This document shows positions 1 to 7,773 of a DNA stretch of 64,000 nt, piece after piece (position 1 is the first letter of the stretch; every line of letters starts with the position of its first letter). This stretch comes from Litorimonas sp963972195 (lineage in GTDB: Bacteria; Pseudomonadota; Alphaproteobacteria; Caulobacterales; Maricaulaceae). The stretch spans positions 1 through 64,000 of the forward strand of contig CAXATH010000001.1 in NCBI GenBank assembly GCA_963972195.1, read 5' to 3'. Made by a program: the position numbers and the translations under genes. The notes below the pieces were generated by a model that worked only from the letters and a program-made list of their open reading frames with translations, did no database searches and was not told where the DNA came from.

Positions 1-365
1 TGTTCCGGACACACGGACAGGCGTGCTAGCGTGGCGTGTTGGTGTTACGGACGGCGGGACTGAGAGGCCCTTGCGACGGCGAGGGAGGGATCCGGGTCTA
101 TCAAGGCGCGTGCCTGACGCTCGAGGCTCTAACCTCTTCTCCAGATGATCGGAGAGAGACCGAGACCTTAGACTGCGGACGACCTCCAACACAGGAGGAT
201 CGCTACAAGGCCGCTGCGATATAAACCGCCGCCGCGTGGTGAGAGCCGCGTAAAACATATTTCCCTTTGGTCTCCATCGCGGAGATCACCACGCGGGCAG
301 TCCATTTTATTTGGAAACCGTGAAAAAGGCTTGGCCCTCGATGGCAAGCGGGAAGGAACGCTTGG
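1..365. other. GC-rich stem-loop-rich stretch, possibly an unidentified structured RNA
   Basis: No reading frame here looks like a real protein; the open frames are short and arginine-rich. The stretch holds several strong stems: CCTCC/GGAGG at 183-198, an 11-bp arm pair CCGCGTGGTGA/TCACCACGCGG at 232-242 and 286-296 with a nested TCTCC/GGAGA hairpin at 271-285, and CAAGCG/CGCTTG at 345-364. That density suggests a folded transcript, but I do not see the conserved cores of RNase P RNA, tmRNA, SRP RNA or rRNA. It may also simply be untranslated sequence after a gene that ends left of the window. Confidence 0.3.
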
Positions 366-388
366 GCGATGCTCTAACCAATACCGTC

Positions 389-411
389 ATTACCCGGTTT
401 AACCGGGTAAT
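389..411. repeat. REP-like palindrome
   Basis: An 11-bp inverted repeat, ATTACCCGGTT and AACCGGGTAAT, around a single T. It is preceded by GTC, so the left edge reads GTCATTACC, like the GTCATTCC edge of the larger element at 587-728. No T-run follows immediately, so an intergenic palindromic repeat is more likely than a terminator. Confidence 0.5.
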
Positions 412-512
412 CCATTTTGTGGGGGTTCAACTGGGAGAAATTTAGTTGGGTTTGCAAACGCGCTGTCTGAAGCCAATTTCAACATATCAAAAGAGGAAGA
501 AGAATCGTATGG

Positions 513-539
513 ATTCCCCGCTCGGGGGCGGGGAATGAC
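513..539. repeat. REP-like palindrome with GGAATGAC end
   Basis: Nine-bp arms ATTCCCCGC and GCGGGGAAT enclose a six-base loop, and the right side continues GAC to give GGGGAATGAC. Palindromes with GTCATTCC/GGAATGAC ends are common intergenic repeats in alphaproteobacteria. It is the middle one of three such structures in this gap. Confidence 0.55.
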
Positions 540-586
540 GGTGTCGCGGTAAGGCGCATGGGCGAAGCACAATTCAATTTTTTCCT

Positions 587-728
587 GTCATTCCGCACAA
601 GGTCGATAGGCCGCAGATGCGGGCGCTCTGCGTACCCACAAGGGGCAAGGTCGAAAGGTTGCAAGCCATCTCACTGGAAGCCTACAACCTCTCGACCTTC
701 CGGGTTCGCTTCGCGCCCCGGAATGACA
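587..728. repeat. MITE-like inverted-repeat element
   Basis: The ends are a perfect 10-bp inverted repeat, TGTCATTCCG at the left and CGGAATGACA at the right. A second inner pair, AAGGTCGAAAGGTTG and CAACCTCTCGACCTT, matches at 14 of 15 positions and would form a long hairpin core. There is no transposase reading frame inside the 142 bp. It looks like a small non-autonomous palindromic element sitting between the structured stretch and surE. Confidence 0.6.
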
Positions 729-804
729 GTGAAAGTGAGAGTATTTCTATCACGACTGACCAACAATCATTTCCGTTTTCTTCCAAACCCGCTATGACGG
801 GCCC

Positions 805-1569
805 ATGAAAATACTTCTGACAAATGATGACGGCGTACATGCCGAAGGCCTAGCCGTACTCCGTAAAATAGCGGCTAAACTCTCCGACGATGTGTGGGTT
901 TGCGCGCCGGATACAGAGCAGTCTGCGGCCTCTCGCGGCGTGTCGCTCCATAATCCTGTCCGCCTGAGAAAACTCGAAGACCGCGTCTTTTCCGTCAGCG
1001 GCACGCCAACGGATAGCGTCATACTTGCTATGAAAGATCTCATGCCCGACAGCCCGCCTGACCTTCTCCTCTCCGGCGTAAACCGGGGGCAGAATATGGC
1101 CGAAGACGTGACCTTCTCCGGAACGGTGGCCGGGGCGTTACAGGGGATGCAAATGGGCATTCCGTCCATTGCCTTGTCATTGGCCCGCGGTTTCCAGGGC
1201 GCATCGAGCCTGCCTTGGGACACGGCTGAAGCCCACGGCCCGGATGTGGTGCGCAAGCTTTTGGACGCGGGTTGGCCCAAAGCCGTCGTGCCCAATGTCA
1301 ATTTTCCCGATACGCCCGTGGACGGTGTCAAAGGCATGCAGATCACGCGCCAGGGCCATCGGGATTTTCAAATGTCAGGCGTCGATAAGAGAGATCATCC
1401 TCGCGGCGGACATTATTTCTGGCTGACCTATGGCGCGAAGAAATCAAACCCGCCGTCCGGAACGGATCTCCGCGCTATCTATGACGGTTATATTTCCGTG
1501 ACGCCTCTTCATACCGACCTGACCCATTTCGAAGCCTTGGATGATATGTCCCGTAAATTCGGCGATTAG
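805..1569 (+). CDS. surE: 5'/3'-nucleotidase SurE
   Basis: SurE removes phosphate from nucleoside 5'- and 3'-monophosphates and acts in the cytoplasm, usually with a divalent metal. The N-terminus MKILLTNDDG carries the paired metal aspartates D8 and D9; S40 in EQSA and N93 in SGVNRG are the other expected metal ligands, and the SGTV motif follows. The length of 254 residues is normal for the family. It lies 18 bp upstream of pcm on the same strand, the classic surE-pcm pair involved in stationary-phase survival and protein repair. No strong ribosome site is visible before the ATG. Confidence 0.97.
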   Translation: MKILLTNDDGVHAEGLAVLRKIAAKLSDDVWVCAPDTEQSAASRGVSLHNPVRLRKLEDRVFSVSGTPTDSVILAMKDLMPDSPPDLLLSGVNRGQNMAEDVTFSGTVAGALQGMQMGIPSIALSLARGFQGASSLPWDTAEAHGPDVVRKLLDAGWPKAVVPNVNFPDTPVDGVKGMQITRQGHRDFQMSGVDKRDHPRGGHYFWLTYGAKKSNPPSGTDLRAIYDGYISVTPLHTDLTHFEALDDMSRKFGD

Positions 1570-1587
1570 GAGGGGGCAGGGCTGAGC

Positions 1588-2211
1588 ATGTTCGATCCGG
1601 GCTTGATAGATATGGTCATGCGCCTGCGCGGCAAGGGCATTTCCGATAATAACGTCTTACGCGCCGTGGAGCAGACGCCCCGCATTCGCTTTGTCGGGGA
1701 GGGAAATGCTGAGAAAGCTTACGACGAACAAAAGCTCCCGATTTCCTGCGGTCAGACGATTTCTGCGCCTTGGGTAACGGCCTTGATGATTCAGATGCTG
1801 CGGGTCAGCAAAGGCCATAAGGTTCTCGAAATTGGCTCCGGCAGCGGATATCAAACGGCCATTCTCGCGCGGCTTTGCAGGCGGGTCTATGCCGTTGAGC
1901 GGTATAAACAACTCATCAGCGAAGCCGAAACGCGTTTCAAAAATCTGGACGTTCGAAACACGGTCATTCGACATGGGGACGGACGTTATGGCTGGGCCGG
2001 GCAGGCGCCCTTTGAACGTATCATTCTGGGCTGCGCCACCCGCGCTGCGCCGCCCATGCTCCTGGAGCAACTCGCGCCCGGCGGAGAAATGATTGCTGTG
2101 GTGGATGAACAGCTTATGCGCTATACCAAAGCGCGGTCTGTGGTCAGCGAAGAAACGCTCATGCCGCTCAAGCTGGATATGATCGAGCCGGGGAAATCGA
2201 GAACCTTATAA
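1588..2211 (+). CDS. pcm: Protein-L-isoaspartate O-methyltransferase
   Basis: Methylates L-isoaspartyl residues in aged proteins with S-adenosylmethionine, starting their repair. The SAM-binding motif EIGSGSGYQT spans residues 81-90, and the family motif PISCGQTISAP precedes it. The 207-residue length is usual for the bacterial enzyme. The ATG is preceded by the strong ribosome site AGGAGGGGG, which begins right at the surE stop, so the two genes are probably co-transcribed. Confidence 0.96.
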   Translation: MFDPGLIDMVMRLRGKGISDNNVLRAVEQTPRIRFVGEGNAEKAYDEQKLPISCGQTISAPWVTALMIQMLRVSKGHKVLEIGSGSGYQTAILARLCRRVYAVERYKQLISEAETRFKNLDVRNTVIRHGDGRYGWAGQAPFERIILGCATRAAPPMLLEQLAPGGEMIAVVDEQLMRYTKARSVVSEETLMPLKLDMIEPGKSRTL

Positions 2212-2221
2212 GAGACAGAAA

Positions 2222-2575
2222 ATGACCAACCAACATCACGGCTTTAATTATATCGAACTTCCATCAACCTCGAATGAGGCGATGAAAAAATTCTATGGCA
2301 CGGTGTTTGGGTGGACGTTTCAGGACTGGGGCGACACCTATGTCGCTATTCATGGTTCAGGGGTTGAAGGCGGATTTGACCAAGCCAGTGATCGAAAGCC
2401 CTCGGCAAATGGACCGCTCGTTATTTTATTTTCCAATGATTTGGGCGCAACGAAATCCGCTGTGTTAGAGGCGGGCGGGGATGTTTCAGTCGACACCTAC
2501 AGCTTCCCCGGCGGGCAGCGGTTTCATTTTAAAGACCCCAGCGGAAATGAATTGGCGGTATGGACACCAGCGTAA
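2222..2575 (+). CDS. VOC-superfamily (glyoxalase/bleomycin-resistance fold) protein
   Basis: A small 117-residue protein with the vicinal-oxygen-chelate fold pattern: a paired beta-alpha-beta arrangement beginning FNYIELPS and ending NELAVWTPA. Similar single-domain proteins are annotated as glyoxalase-like or drug-resistance-like, but the substrate cannot be read from sequence. It starts 10 bp after pcm, and its end overlaps the next gene by 16 bp, so it belongs to the surE-pcm transcript. Specific chemistry is unknown. Confidence 0.85.
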   Translation: MTNQHHGFNYIELPSTSNEAMKKFYGTVFGWTFQDWGDTYVAIHGSGVEGGFDQASDRKPSANGPLVILFSNDLGATKSAVLEAGGDVSVDTYSFPGGQRFHFKDPSGNELAVWTPA

Positions 2576-3051
2576 ATATTATCGGATTTGGCGGCGGATG
2601 CCATTGGTGCACCGAAGCTGTCTTTCAGACATTGCGCGGCGTAAAATCGGTAGAGCAGGGCTTTATCAAAAGCGATCCGCCCCATGACAGCTGGTCTGAA
2701 GCGGTTCGTATAAGTTTCGATGCTGAAATTATTCCGCTAACTGTCCTGGTTGCTATTCACCTGCGCACCCATTCCAGCCAGTCCAATCATACATTTCGAG
2801 GCAAATACCGGAGCGCGGTTTACGTTGTGAGCCAATCTCAAAAGACGGCCGTAGACGCCATTTTGAAAGACGAGCAGACGGAGTTTGACAATCCACTCGT
2901 GACCCACGTCTTGCCTCTTAAAGAGTTCAAATCCTCGCCTGACGTTTTCAAGGATTACTATAAGACCGATCCGGAGAGACCTTTCTGCAAGGCCTATATC
3001 GATCCGAAGCTGACCAAACTCCGCAGAGATTATGCAAATTATTTGTCTTGA
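2560..3051 (+). CDS. Divergent short MsrA-like peptide-methionine sulfoxide reductase
   Basis: MsrA reduces methionine-S-sulfoxide in proteins with a nucleophilic cysteine. Here the active-site motif is GGGCHWCTEAVF with C14 and C17, and the block FRGKYRSAVYV matches the family's QYRSAIYY block. At 163 residues it is short: the usual GYTGG stretch is changed and the GHAE segment that supplies the catalytic glutamate is not recognisable. C-terminal FCKAYI could provide the resolving cysteine. Its start overlaps the VOC gene, implying translational coupling. I am confident of the family but less so of activity. Confidence 0.8.
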   Translation: MDTSVNIIGFGGGCHWCTEAVFQTLRGVKSVEQGFIKSDPPHDSWSEAVRISFDAEIIPLTVLVAIHLRTHSSQSNHTFRGKYRSAVYVVSQSQKTAVDAILKDEQTEFDNPLVTHVLPLKEFKSSPDVFKDYYKTDPERPFCKAYIDPKLTKLRRDYANYLS

Positions 3052-3347
3052 ACGTCCAAGCCCAGAACGAAATCAATCACTTTCTGTTTCGGCATTTCAC
3101 AGGGGTTTAACTTTGCGCCGCTCTCCAGCCGATAAAGGTTGAGACTGATATGATCGTCCCCGCCAAGCTCTTCGGCATAGAGCCAGCCGCGTTTTCCGTC
3201 AGGCGAGGCGGTTCGCGTCACGCCGTAGCGCAGATTTTCATAAAGACCTTCAAAGCTGCCAAGGGGCAAGGCGTCATATCGGGCCAAAAAACTGTCCAGG
3301 TCAGGGATCATAAGAGACACTTTAAGCAAAGCCTTGTGAAAACCCAA
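3039..3347 (-). CDS. Small hypothetical protein
   Basis: A reading frame of 102 codons, tail-to-tail with the MsrA-like gene and overlapping its last 13 bp. The upstream 12 codons look poor, and the ATG for MIPDLDSFLARYD at 3311 is a more natural start, giving 90 residues. The composition is that of a small soluble protein, with ordinary codon use and no signal peptide or membrane segment. I do not recognise the family. The antiparallel overlap makes it slightly less certain to be real. Confidence 0.55.
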   Translation of the reverse strand: MGFHKALLKVSLMIPDLDSFLARYDALPLGSFEGLYENLRYGVTRTASPDGKRGWLYAEELGGDDHISLNLYRLESGAKLNPCEMPKQKVIDFVLGLDVQDK

Positions 3348-3389
3348 CTTTCGTCATGTTTAAGACCGCAAGAGACATGAGAAAGCCCT

Positions 3390-4280
3390 ATGTCTTTCCA
3401 GCCTAAAGCCTTTCTTCACAAGCAGCGCGCCGCCCTTCATTCCAGATATGTCTCGGGGTGGAAAAGTCAGGCGCTGTTCGAATTTATCACCTTTGGGATA
3501 AAACAGGCCTGGGCGTGTTTGTTTGGCGGGCTGATGCTGGCCCTCTTGCTCGGCACATTTCTGTTCTATCCGGCAGAAGCCGCGCTATCGCGATATGACT
3601 TTATCACTTTGTCGGCCATTTCCATTCAAGTCCTCATGCTGGCCCTCAAATTGGAAAGCTGGGAAGAGGCGAGGGTGATCTTCGTTTTTCATATCGTCGG
3701 GACGGTCATGGAAATATTCAAAGTCCATATGGGGTCATGGCTTTATCCCGAGGCGAGCATTTTAAACATTGCGGGTGTGCCGCTTTTTTCCGGGTTCATG
3801 TATGCCTGCGTCGGAAGTTACCTCGCCCGAGTCTGGCGCATTTTCGATTTTAAATTTGATCGGTTCCCGAGCTTGAAATGGCAAGGTTTGCTGGCAGTCC
3901 TCATTTATCTGAATTTCTTCACCCATCATTACGGGCCGGATATCCGCATCGCCTTGTTTATAGGTTCAGCAATTCTATACGGTCCGGCCATGGTCTGGTT
4001 TCGAGCAGATGAAGACCACCGCCCTATGCCACTCTTGATAGGGCTCGTCCTCGTGGCGCTCTTCATTTGGTTCGCCGAAAATCTGGGGACCTTTGCCAAA
4101 GCCTGGACTTACCCAAATCAGGATGCGGGTTGGGAATTGGTGAGCTGGGCGAAACTCGGCTCCTGGTATCTCTTGATGATAATCAGCTTTGTTCTGGTCG
4201 CAGCGGTACAAATAGCAAACAGAAAGGACGTTGATTTAGCTGAGACCAAAGTTAAATCTGACTTCGAAAAAAGGAAATAA
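3390..4280 (+). CDS. DUF817 / YoaT-family integral membrane protein
   Basis: A 296-residue membrane protein with about eight hydrophobic segments and the DUF817 look: an N-terminal block FEFITFGIKQAWACLFGG, then LKLESWEEARVIFVFHIVGTVMEIFK and a conserved HMGSWLYPE. Members such as Bacillus YoaT are of unknown function. The C-terminus is charged and cytoplasmic-looking. The next gene starts one base after its stop, so the two are likely an operon. The ATG follows GAGAAAGCCCT, a weak ribosome site. Confidence 0.85.
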   Translation: MSFQPKAFLHKQRAALHSRYVSGWKSQALFEFITFGIKQAWACLFGGLMLALLLGTFLFYPAEAALSRYDFITLSAISIQVLMLALKLESWEEARVIFVFHIVGTVMEIFKVHMGSWLYPEASILNIAGVPLFSGFMYACVGSYLARVWRIFDFKFDRFPSLKWQGLLAVLIYLNFFTHHYGPDIRIALFIGSAILYGPAMVWFRADEDHRPMPLLIGLVLVALFIWFAENLGTFAKAWTYPNQDAGWELVSWAKLGSWYLLMIISFVLVAAVQIANRKDVDLAETKVKSDFEKRK

Positions 4281-4281
4281 T

Positions 4282-5334
4282 ATGAAGTTTTTTGCCACTG
4301 CCTTAGGCTGCGCCTTCTGCTTTTCGTTTTCTGCGTGGGCGTCCGAAGGTGAAAACAATCAGAAACCTATCGCGACTCCTCAAGATATTGTACTAGGTCA
4401 GAGCTTTGAATTTGAATCCTCAATTCTGGGCGAAAGTCGCCGGGTGTCTGTTCGTTTGCCCGATAGGTATGTATCGGAGCCTGATAAAACCTTTCCAGTT
4501 TTATACCTCATTGATGGTGGTCCAAAGCAGGACTTCCCCCATATTGCCGGACTACTACAATCCACGGACATCAATTGGACAATCGAGCCAATGATCTTGG
4601 TCGGAATTGAAACAGTTGACCGACAAGGAGAACTTACCCCGCCGTCAGACGATTCTAGTTATGACGAGGTGTTTGAGAAGAGAGGGGGAGCTGAGAATTT
4701 CCGCCGATTTATCGAAACTGAAATTATGCCCTGGGTTGAGGATACCTATCGCACAGACCAGCATGATATTGTGATGGGCGAATCCTTGGCTGGATTATTT
4801 ATTATAGACACGTATGCAGAACGCCCAGACTTGTTTTCGCATTTCATCAGCGTGAGCCCAAGCCTTTGGTGGGATTATCTTGGAGCGGCCAAAAGCTATG
4901 CGAAGGACTTTCGAACGTCAAATAAATCGGATTCAAAGCTATACGTTACCATGGGAAATGAAGGGGCATTAATGCAAGAAGGCCTCGATATTGTGTTGAA
5001 TGGTTTAGGTGAGTCTTCTAAGCAATGGGTTTATGTGGATCGACGCTTCAGCGAAGATCATGCTAGTATTTATCATCCGGCCGCTTTGGATGCACTGCGT
5101 TTCTTTTTCTCTACGCCATACCGGGCGGGCATAAGTTCTGATTCTGTATGGATGTTTGAAGACGGGGTAGTGCCGCCACTTTCTGCAAAAGCGCAAGAGA
5201 GCCTTAAACAGGATTGCACAATTGAAACCGCAGAGAGGGTTAGTTTTGAAACCTACAATCAGGACCCGGGGATGTGGCGAGGCGTTTGTGTGTTAATGAA
5301 GCCCGGATATTCCCCGACCCGTCAGGCAAAATAA
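4282..5334 (+). CDS. Exported alpha/beta-hydrolase (putative esterase, PF00756-like)
   Basis: The first 20 residues form a signal peptide ending in AWAS, so the protein should be periplasmic or secreted. The order of motifs, YLIDGGP (oxyanion region) then GESLAGLF with nucleophile S168, and a later HASIYHPAAL histidine, fits the esterase D/IroE-like family that hydrolyses esters such as siderophore lactones or acyl groups. At 350 residues it is somewhat longer than the core domain. Base composition seems more AT-rich than its neighbours, which could reflect transfer. Substrate is not deducible. Confidence 0.8.
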   Translation: MKFFATALGCAFCFSFSAWASEGENNQKPIATPQDIVLGQSFEFESSILGESRRVSVRLPDRYVSEPDKTFPVLYLIDGGPKQDFPHIAGLLQSTDINWTIEPMILVGIETVDRQGELTPPSDDSSYDEVFEKRGGAENFRRFIETEIMPWVEDTYRTDQHDIVMGESLAGLFIIDTYAERPDLFSHFISVSPSLWWDYLGAAKSYAKDFRTSNKSDSKLYVTMGNEGALMQEGLDIVLNGLGESSKQWVYVDRRFSEDHASIYHPAALDALRFFFSTPYRAGISSDSVWMFEDGVVPPLSAKAQESLKQDCTIETAERVSFETYNQDPGMWRGVCVLMKPGYSPTRQAK

Positions 5335-5360
5335 AACCCGCCATTAAGGCGGGTTTCTTT
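5334..5360. terminator. Bidirectional Rho-independent terminator
   Basis: AAACCCGCC and GGCGGGTTT form a 9-bp stem around ATTAA, with a pyrimidine-rich tail on the plus side and TTTTAT on the minus side. It sits between the convergent esterase and icd genes and can stop transcription from both. Confidence 0.85.
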
Positions 5361-5379
5361 ACTCAAAATTGGAGGAGGA

Positions 5380-6591
5380 CTAAGTCATTTTCCGTTCGAA
5401 GTTCTCAGCGATGGCTTCGAGATAGCCTTCTGTTGTGAGCCAGCCTTGCTGATCGCCAACGAGAAGGGCGAGGTCTTTCGTCATCTGACCGCCTTCGACG
5501 GTTTCGATAACGGTCTTCTCAAGGTTGGTCGCAAATTTCACAAGCGCTTCATTGTCGTCGAGTTTGCCGCGGTGAGCGAGGCCACGTGTCCAGGCAAAGA
5601 TAGACGCTGTAGAGTTCGTTGACGTCGCTTCACCTTTCTGGTGATTACGATAGTGGCGAGTCACCGTACCGTGAGCCGCTTCGGCTTCCATTGTTTTTCC
5701 ATCTGGCGTCAGAAGGAAAGAGGTCATCAGGCCGAGAGAGCCAAAGCCTTGAGCAACGGTATCGGACTGCACGTCGCCGTCATAGTTCTTACAGGCCCAG
5801 ATATAACCGCCAGACCATTTCATAGCCGCCGCGACCATATCGTCGATGAGGCGATGTTGATATTCGCCGCCAAATTCTGCAAATTTATCCGCAAATTCCG
5901 CGTCAAAGATTTCTTGGAAAATGTCTTTGAAACGTCCGTCATATTTTTTCAGGATTGTGTTCTTTGTGGACATGTAGACAGGCCATTTGCGCTGCACGCC
6001 ATAGTTAAAGCAGGCCCGGGCAAAATCACGGATAGAAGCGTCGAGGTTATACATTCCCATGGCAACACCGGCTTCCGGGAAGTCATAGATTTCTTTTTCA
6101 ATCTTGTCGCCGTCTTCACCTTCCCAGGTCATTTTCAACTTACCTTTACCCGGCACGAGGAAGTCTGTGGCTTTATACTGATCACCGAAAGCGTGACGGC
6201 CAATAACGATAGGCTGCGTCCAGCCAGGCACGAGGCGAGGGACGTTGCTACAGATGATAGGCTCGCGGAAAACCACGCCGCCAAGAATGTTACGGATTGT
6301 GCCGTTTGGAGAGACCCACATCTTTTTCAGGTCAAATTCTTCAACGCGTTGCTCGTCTGGCGTAATCGTCGCGCACTTAACGCCGACATTGTGTTTTTTA
6401 ATCGCGTGGGCGGCATCAACAGTAATTTGGTCATCCGTGGCATCACGGCTTTGAATGGACAAATCATAATCAAGAAGTTCGATATCCAGATAAGGATGAA
6501 TGAGACGATCTTTGATCATGTCCCAGATGATGCGTGTCATCTCGTCGCCATTCATGTCGACAACGGGATTATTTACCTTGATTTTAGCCAT
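5380..6591 (-). CDS. icd: NADP-dependent isocitrate dehydrogenase
   Basis: Oxidatively decarboxylates isocitrate to 2-oxoglutarate in the citric acid cycle, making NADPH. The protein is 403 residues and belongs to the dimeric eukaryote-like subfamily: N-terminal NPVVDMNGDEMTRIIW, the substrate block SPNGTIRNILGG, VIGRHAFGDQY, and the C-terminal EAAHGTVTRHYR. This subfamily is the usual one in alphaproteobacteria. The ATG is preceded by AGAGG. It stands alone, divergent from trmJ. Confidence 0.97.
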   Translation of the reverse strand: MAKIKVNNPVVDMNGDEMTRIIWDMIKDRLIHPYLDIELLDYDLSIQSRDATDDQITVDAAHAIKKHNVGVKCATITPDEQRVEEFDLKKMWVSPNGTIRNILGGVVFREPIICSNVPRLVPGWTQPIVIGRHAFGDQYKATDFLVPGKGKLKMTWEGEDGDKIEKEIYDFPEAGVAMGMYNLDASIRDFARACFNYGVQRKWPVYMSTKNTILKKYDGRFKDIFQEIFDAEFADKFAEFGGEYQHRLIDDMVAAAMKWSGGYIWACKNYDGDVQSDTVAQGFGSLGLMTSFLLTPDGKTMEAEAAHGTVTRHYRNHQKGEATSTNSTASIFAWTRGLAHRGKLDDNEALVKFATNLEKTVIETVEGGQMTKDLALLVGDQQGWLTTEGYLEAIAENFERKMT

Positions 6592-6670
6592 AATTACCTC
6601 TGTAAGCGGTTCGTAATGTGTGAATTTGCGCCGCGTTTAGCACCAGCGCCTTAAAGTTTAAAGTGATTAG

Positions 6671-7477
6671 ATGGGTAAAACCACCAAAGACCAGTTGGGA
6701 AACTTGATTGAGCGGGATGAAAGCCGTCCACCGCCTTCAGTTATACTTGTCCGGCCGCAGCTCGGCGAGAATATCGGCGCGGCGTGCCGCTGCATGCTGA
6801 ATTTCGGTTTAACTGATTTGCGTTTGGTGGCACCGCGAGACGGCTGGCCGAACCCCGCTGCCGAGCCAATGGCCGCAGGGGCGTTTGATGTCTTGAATAA
6901 TGCGTCTGTATTTGAAACTACCGAAGAAGCTGTGGCTGACCTCAAATTTGTGCTGGCCGCCACGGCGCGCCGCAGAGAACTAGAAATCCCCGTCATCGGG
7001 ACTGATGACATCGGACCTAAGCTACGGGACCTCAGCGAGTCTGGCTTGCCGACGGGTATTCTGTTCGGGCCGGAGAAAGCCGGGCTGACCAATGCCGATA
7101 CAGTTCTAGCCGATGCGATTCTCACTTACCCGGTGAACCCGGCCTTTCAATCCCTTAACCTGGCGCAGGCCGTCAATATTTTTGCCTATATTTGGGCAAA
7201 CTCCGTTCACCAGAATATTCCCGACGTGTTCAATCGCGATATTAGCGATGCGGCGCCGAAACAAGATCTCACCGGATTATTTGAACATCTCGAAGAGGAA
7301 CTGGAGCGCGCCGGATTTTTCTTTCCTGAGTCAAAACGCGCTCTAATGGCGCAAAATATCCGCGCCCCCTTAACGCGGGCCAAGATGACCGTGCAAGAGG
7401 TCCGAACGTTCAGAGGTATCGTCAAGGCATTGGCCGAGGGACGTGGTAAGGCCCGCGTAAAGAGAGACAAGTCATGA
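6671..7477 (+). CDS. trmJ: tRNA (cytidine/uridine-32-2'-O)-methyltransferase TrmJ-like SPOUT protein
   Basis: SPOUT-class methyltransferases of this group methylate the ribose of nucleotide 32 in tRNA using SAM. The knot motifs are visible: VILVRPQLGENIGAACRCM at the N-terminus, ILFGPEKAGLTN in the middle and YPVNPAFQSLNLAQAVNIF at the SAM-binding knot. The length of 268 residues, with a C-terminal helical extension, matches TrmJ. Its last four bases overlap the next gene (ATGA), so translation is coupled. Confidence 0.93.
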   Translation: MGKTTKDQLGNLIERDESRPPPSVILVRPQLGENIGAACRCMLNFGLTDLRLVAPRDGWPNPAAEPMAAGAFDVLNNASVFETTEEAVADLKFVLAATARRRELEIPVIGTDDIGPKLRDLSESGLPTGILFGPEKAGLTNADTVLADAILTYPVNPAFQSLNLAQAVNIFAYIWANSVHQNIPDVFNRDISDAAPKQDLTGLFEHLEEELERAGFFFPESKRALMAQNIRAPLTRAKMTVQEVRTFRGIVKALAEGRGKARVKRDKS

Positions 7478-7764
7478 AATATCTAGGGTATCTACTAATT
7501 ATTCTTACGGCGGTGGCCGGGTTTTTAAAATGGCCTTGGATTTTGATTTTTGTTTTTGCGGCAGTCTCGACCTTTGCTTTTGCCAAAGTCAGGCGCGACG
7601 CTCTGAAAAACACGCCAATGGCGCCGGATCAGAATATGATTCTCGACGGGGCCTTTTTGTTTTTCGGCCAGACCCTCATCATGTTGGCGGCCTATTTGCT
7701 CGGCGTTTTTGCCGCTGCCCCGACGGGTGAGCTGTTCATGAAATTCATCAGCGGGCAGGGGTAG
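7474..7764 (+). CDS. Small hypothetical membrane protein
   Basis: A 96-residue protein with two to three membrane-spanning segments: two closely spaced at the N-terminus (about residues 4-35) and one near residues 58-80. The start codon overlaps the trmJ stop as ATGA, which supports it being a real, co-translated gene. No family is recognised. Convergent with rarD, with only nine bases between the two stops. Confidence 0.75.
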   Translation: MKYLGYLLIILTAVAGFLKWPWILIFVFAAVSTFAFAKVRRDALKNTPMAPDQNMILDGAFLFFGQTLIMLAAYLLGVFAAAPTGELFMKFISGQG

Positions 7765-7773
7765 CGCGCCGAA

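Noticed and set aside
36..224. Open frame of 62 codons at the left edge
   Set aside because: GTG start without ribosome site, arginine-rich translation with no recognisable pattern, inside strong stem-loops; better seen as non-coding.
792..1346. 184-codon minus-strand frame opposite surE
   Set aside because: Antisense shadow of a clear SurE gene, serine/threonine/proline-rich, no ribosome site.
5641..6654. 337-codon open frame on the plus strand
   Set aside because: It lies wholly antisense to icd, whose protein is unmistakable; the translation is rich in histidine, valine and arginine as expected for a mirror frame.
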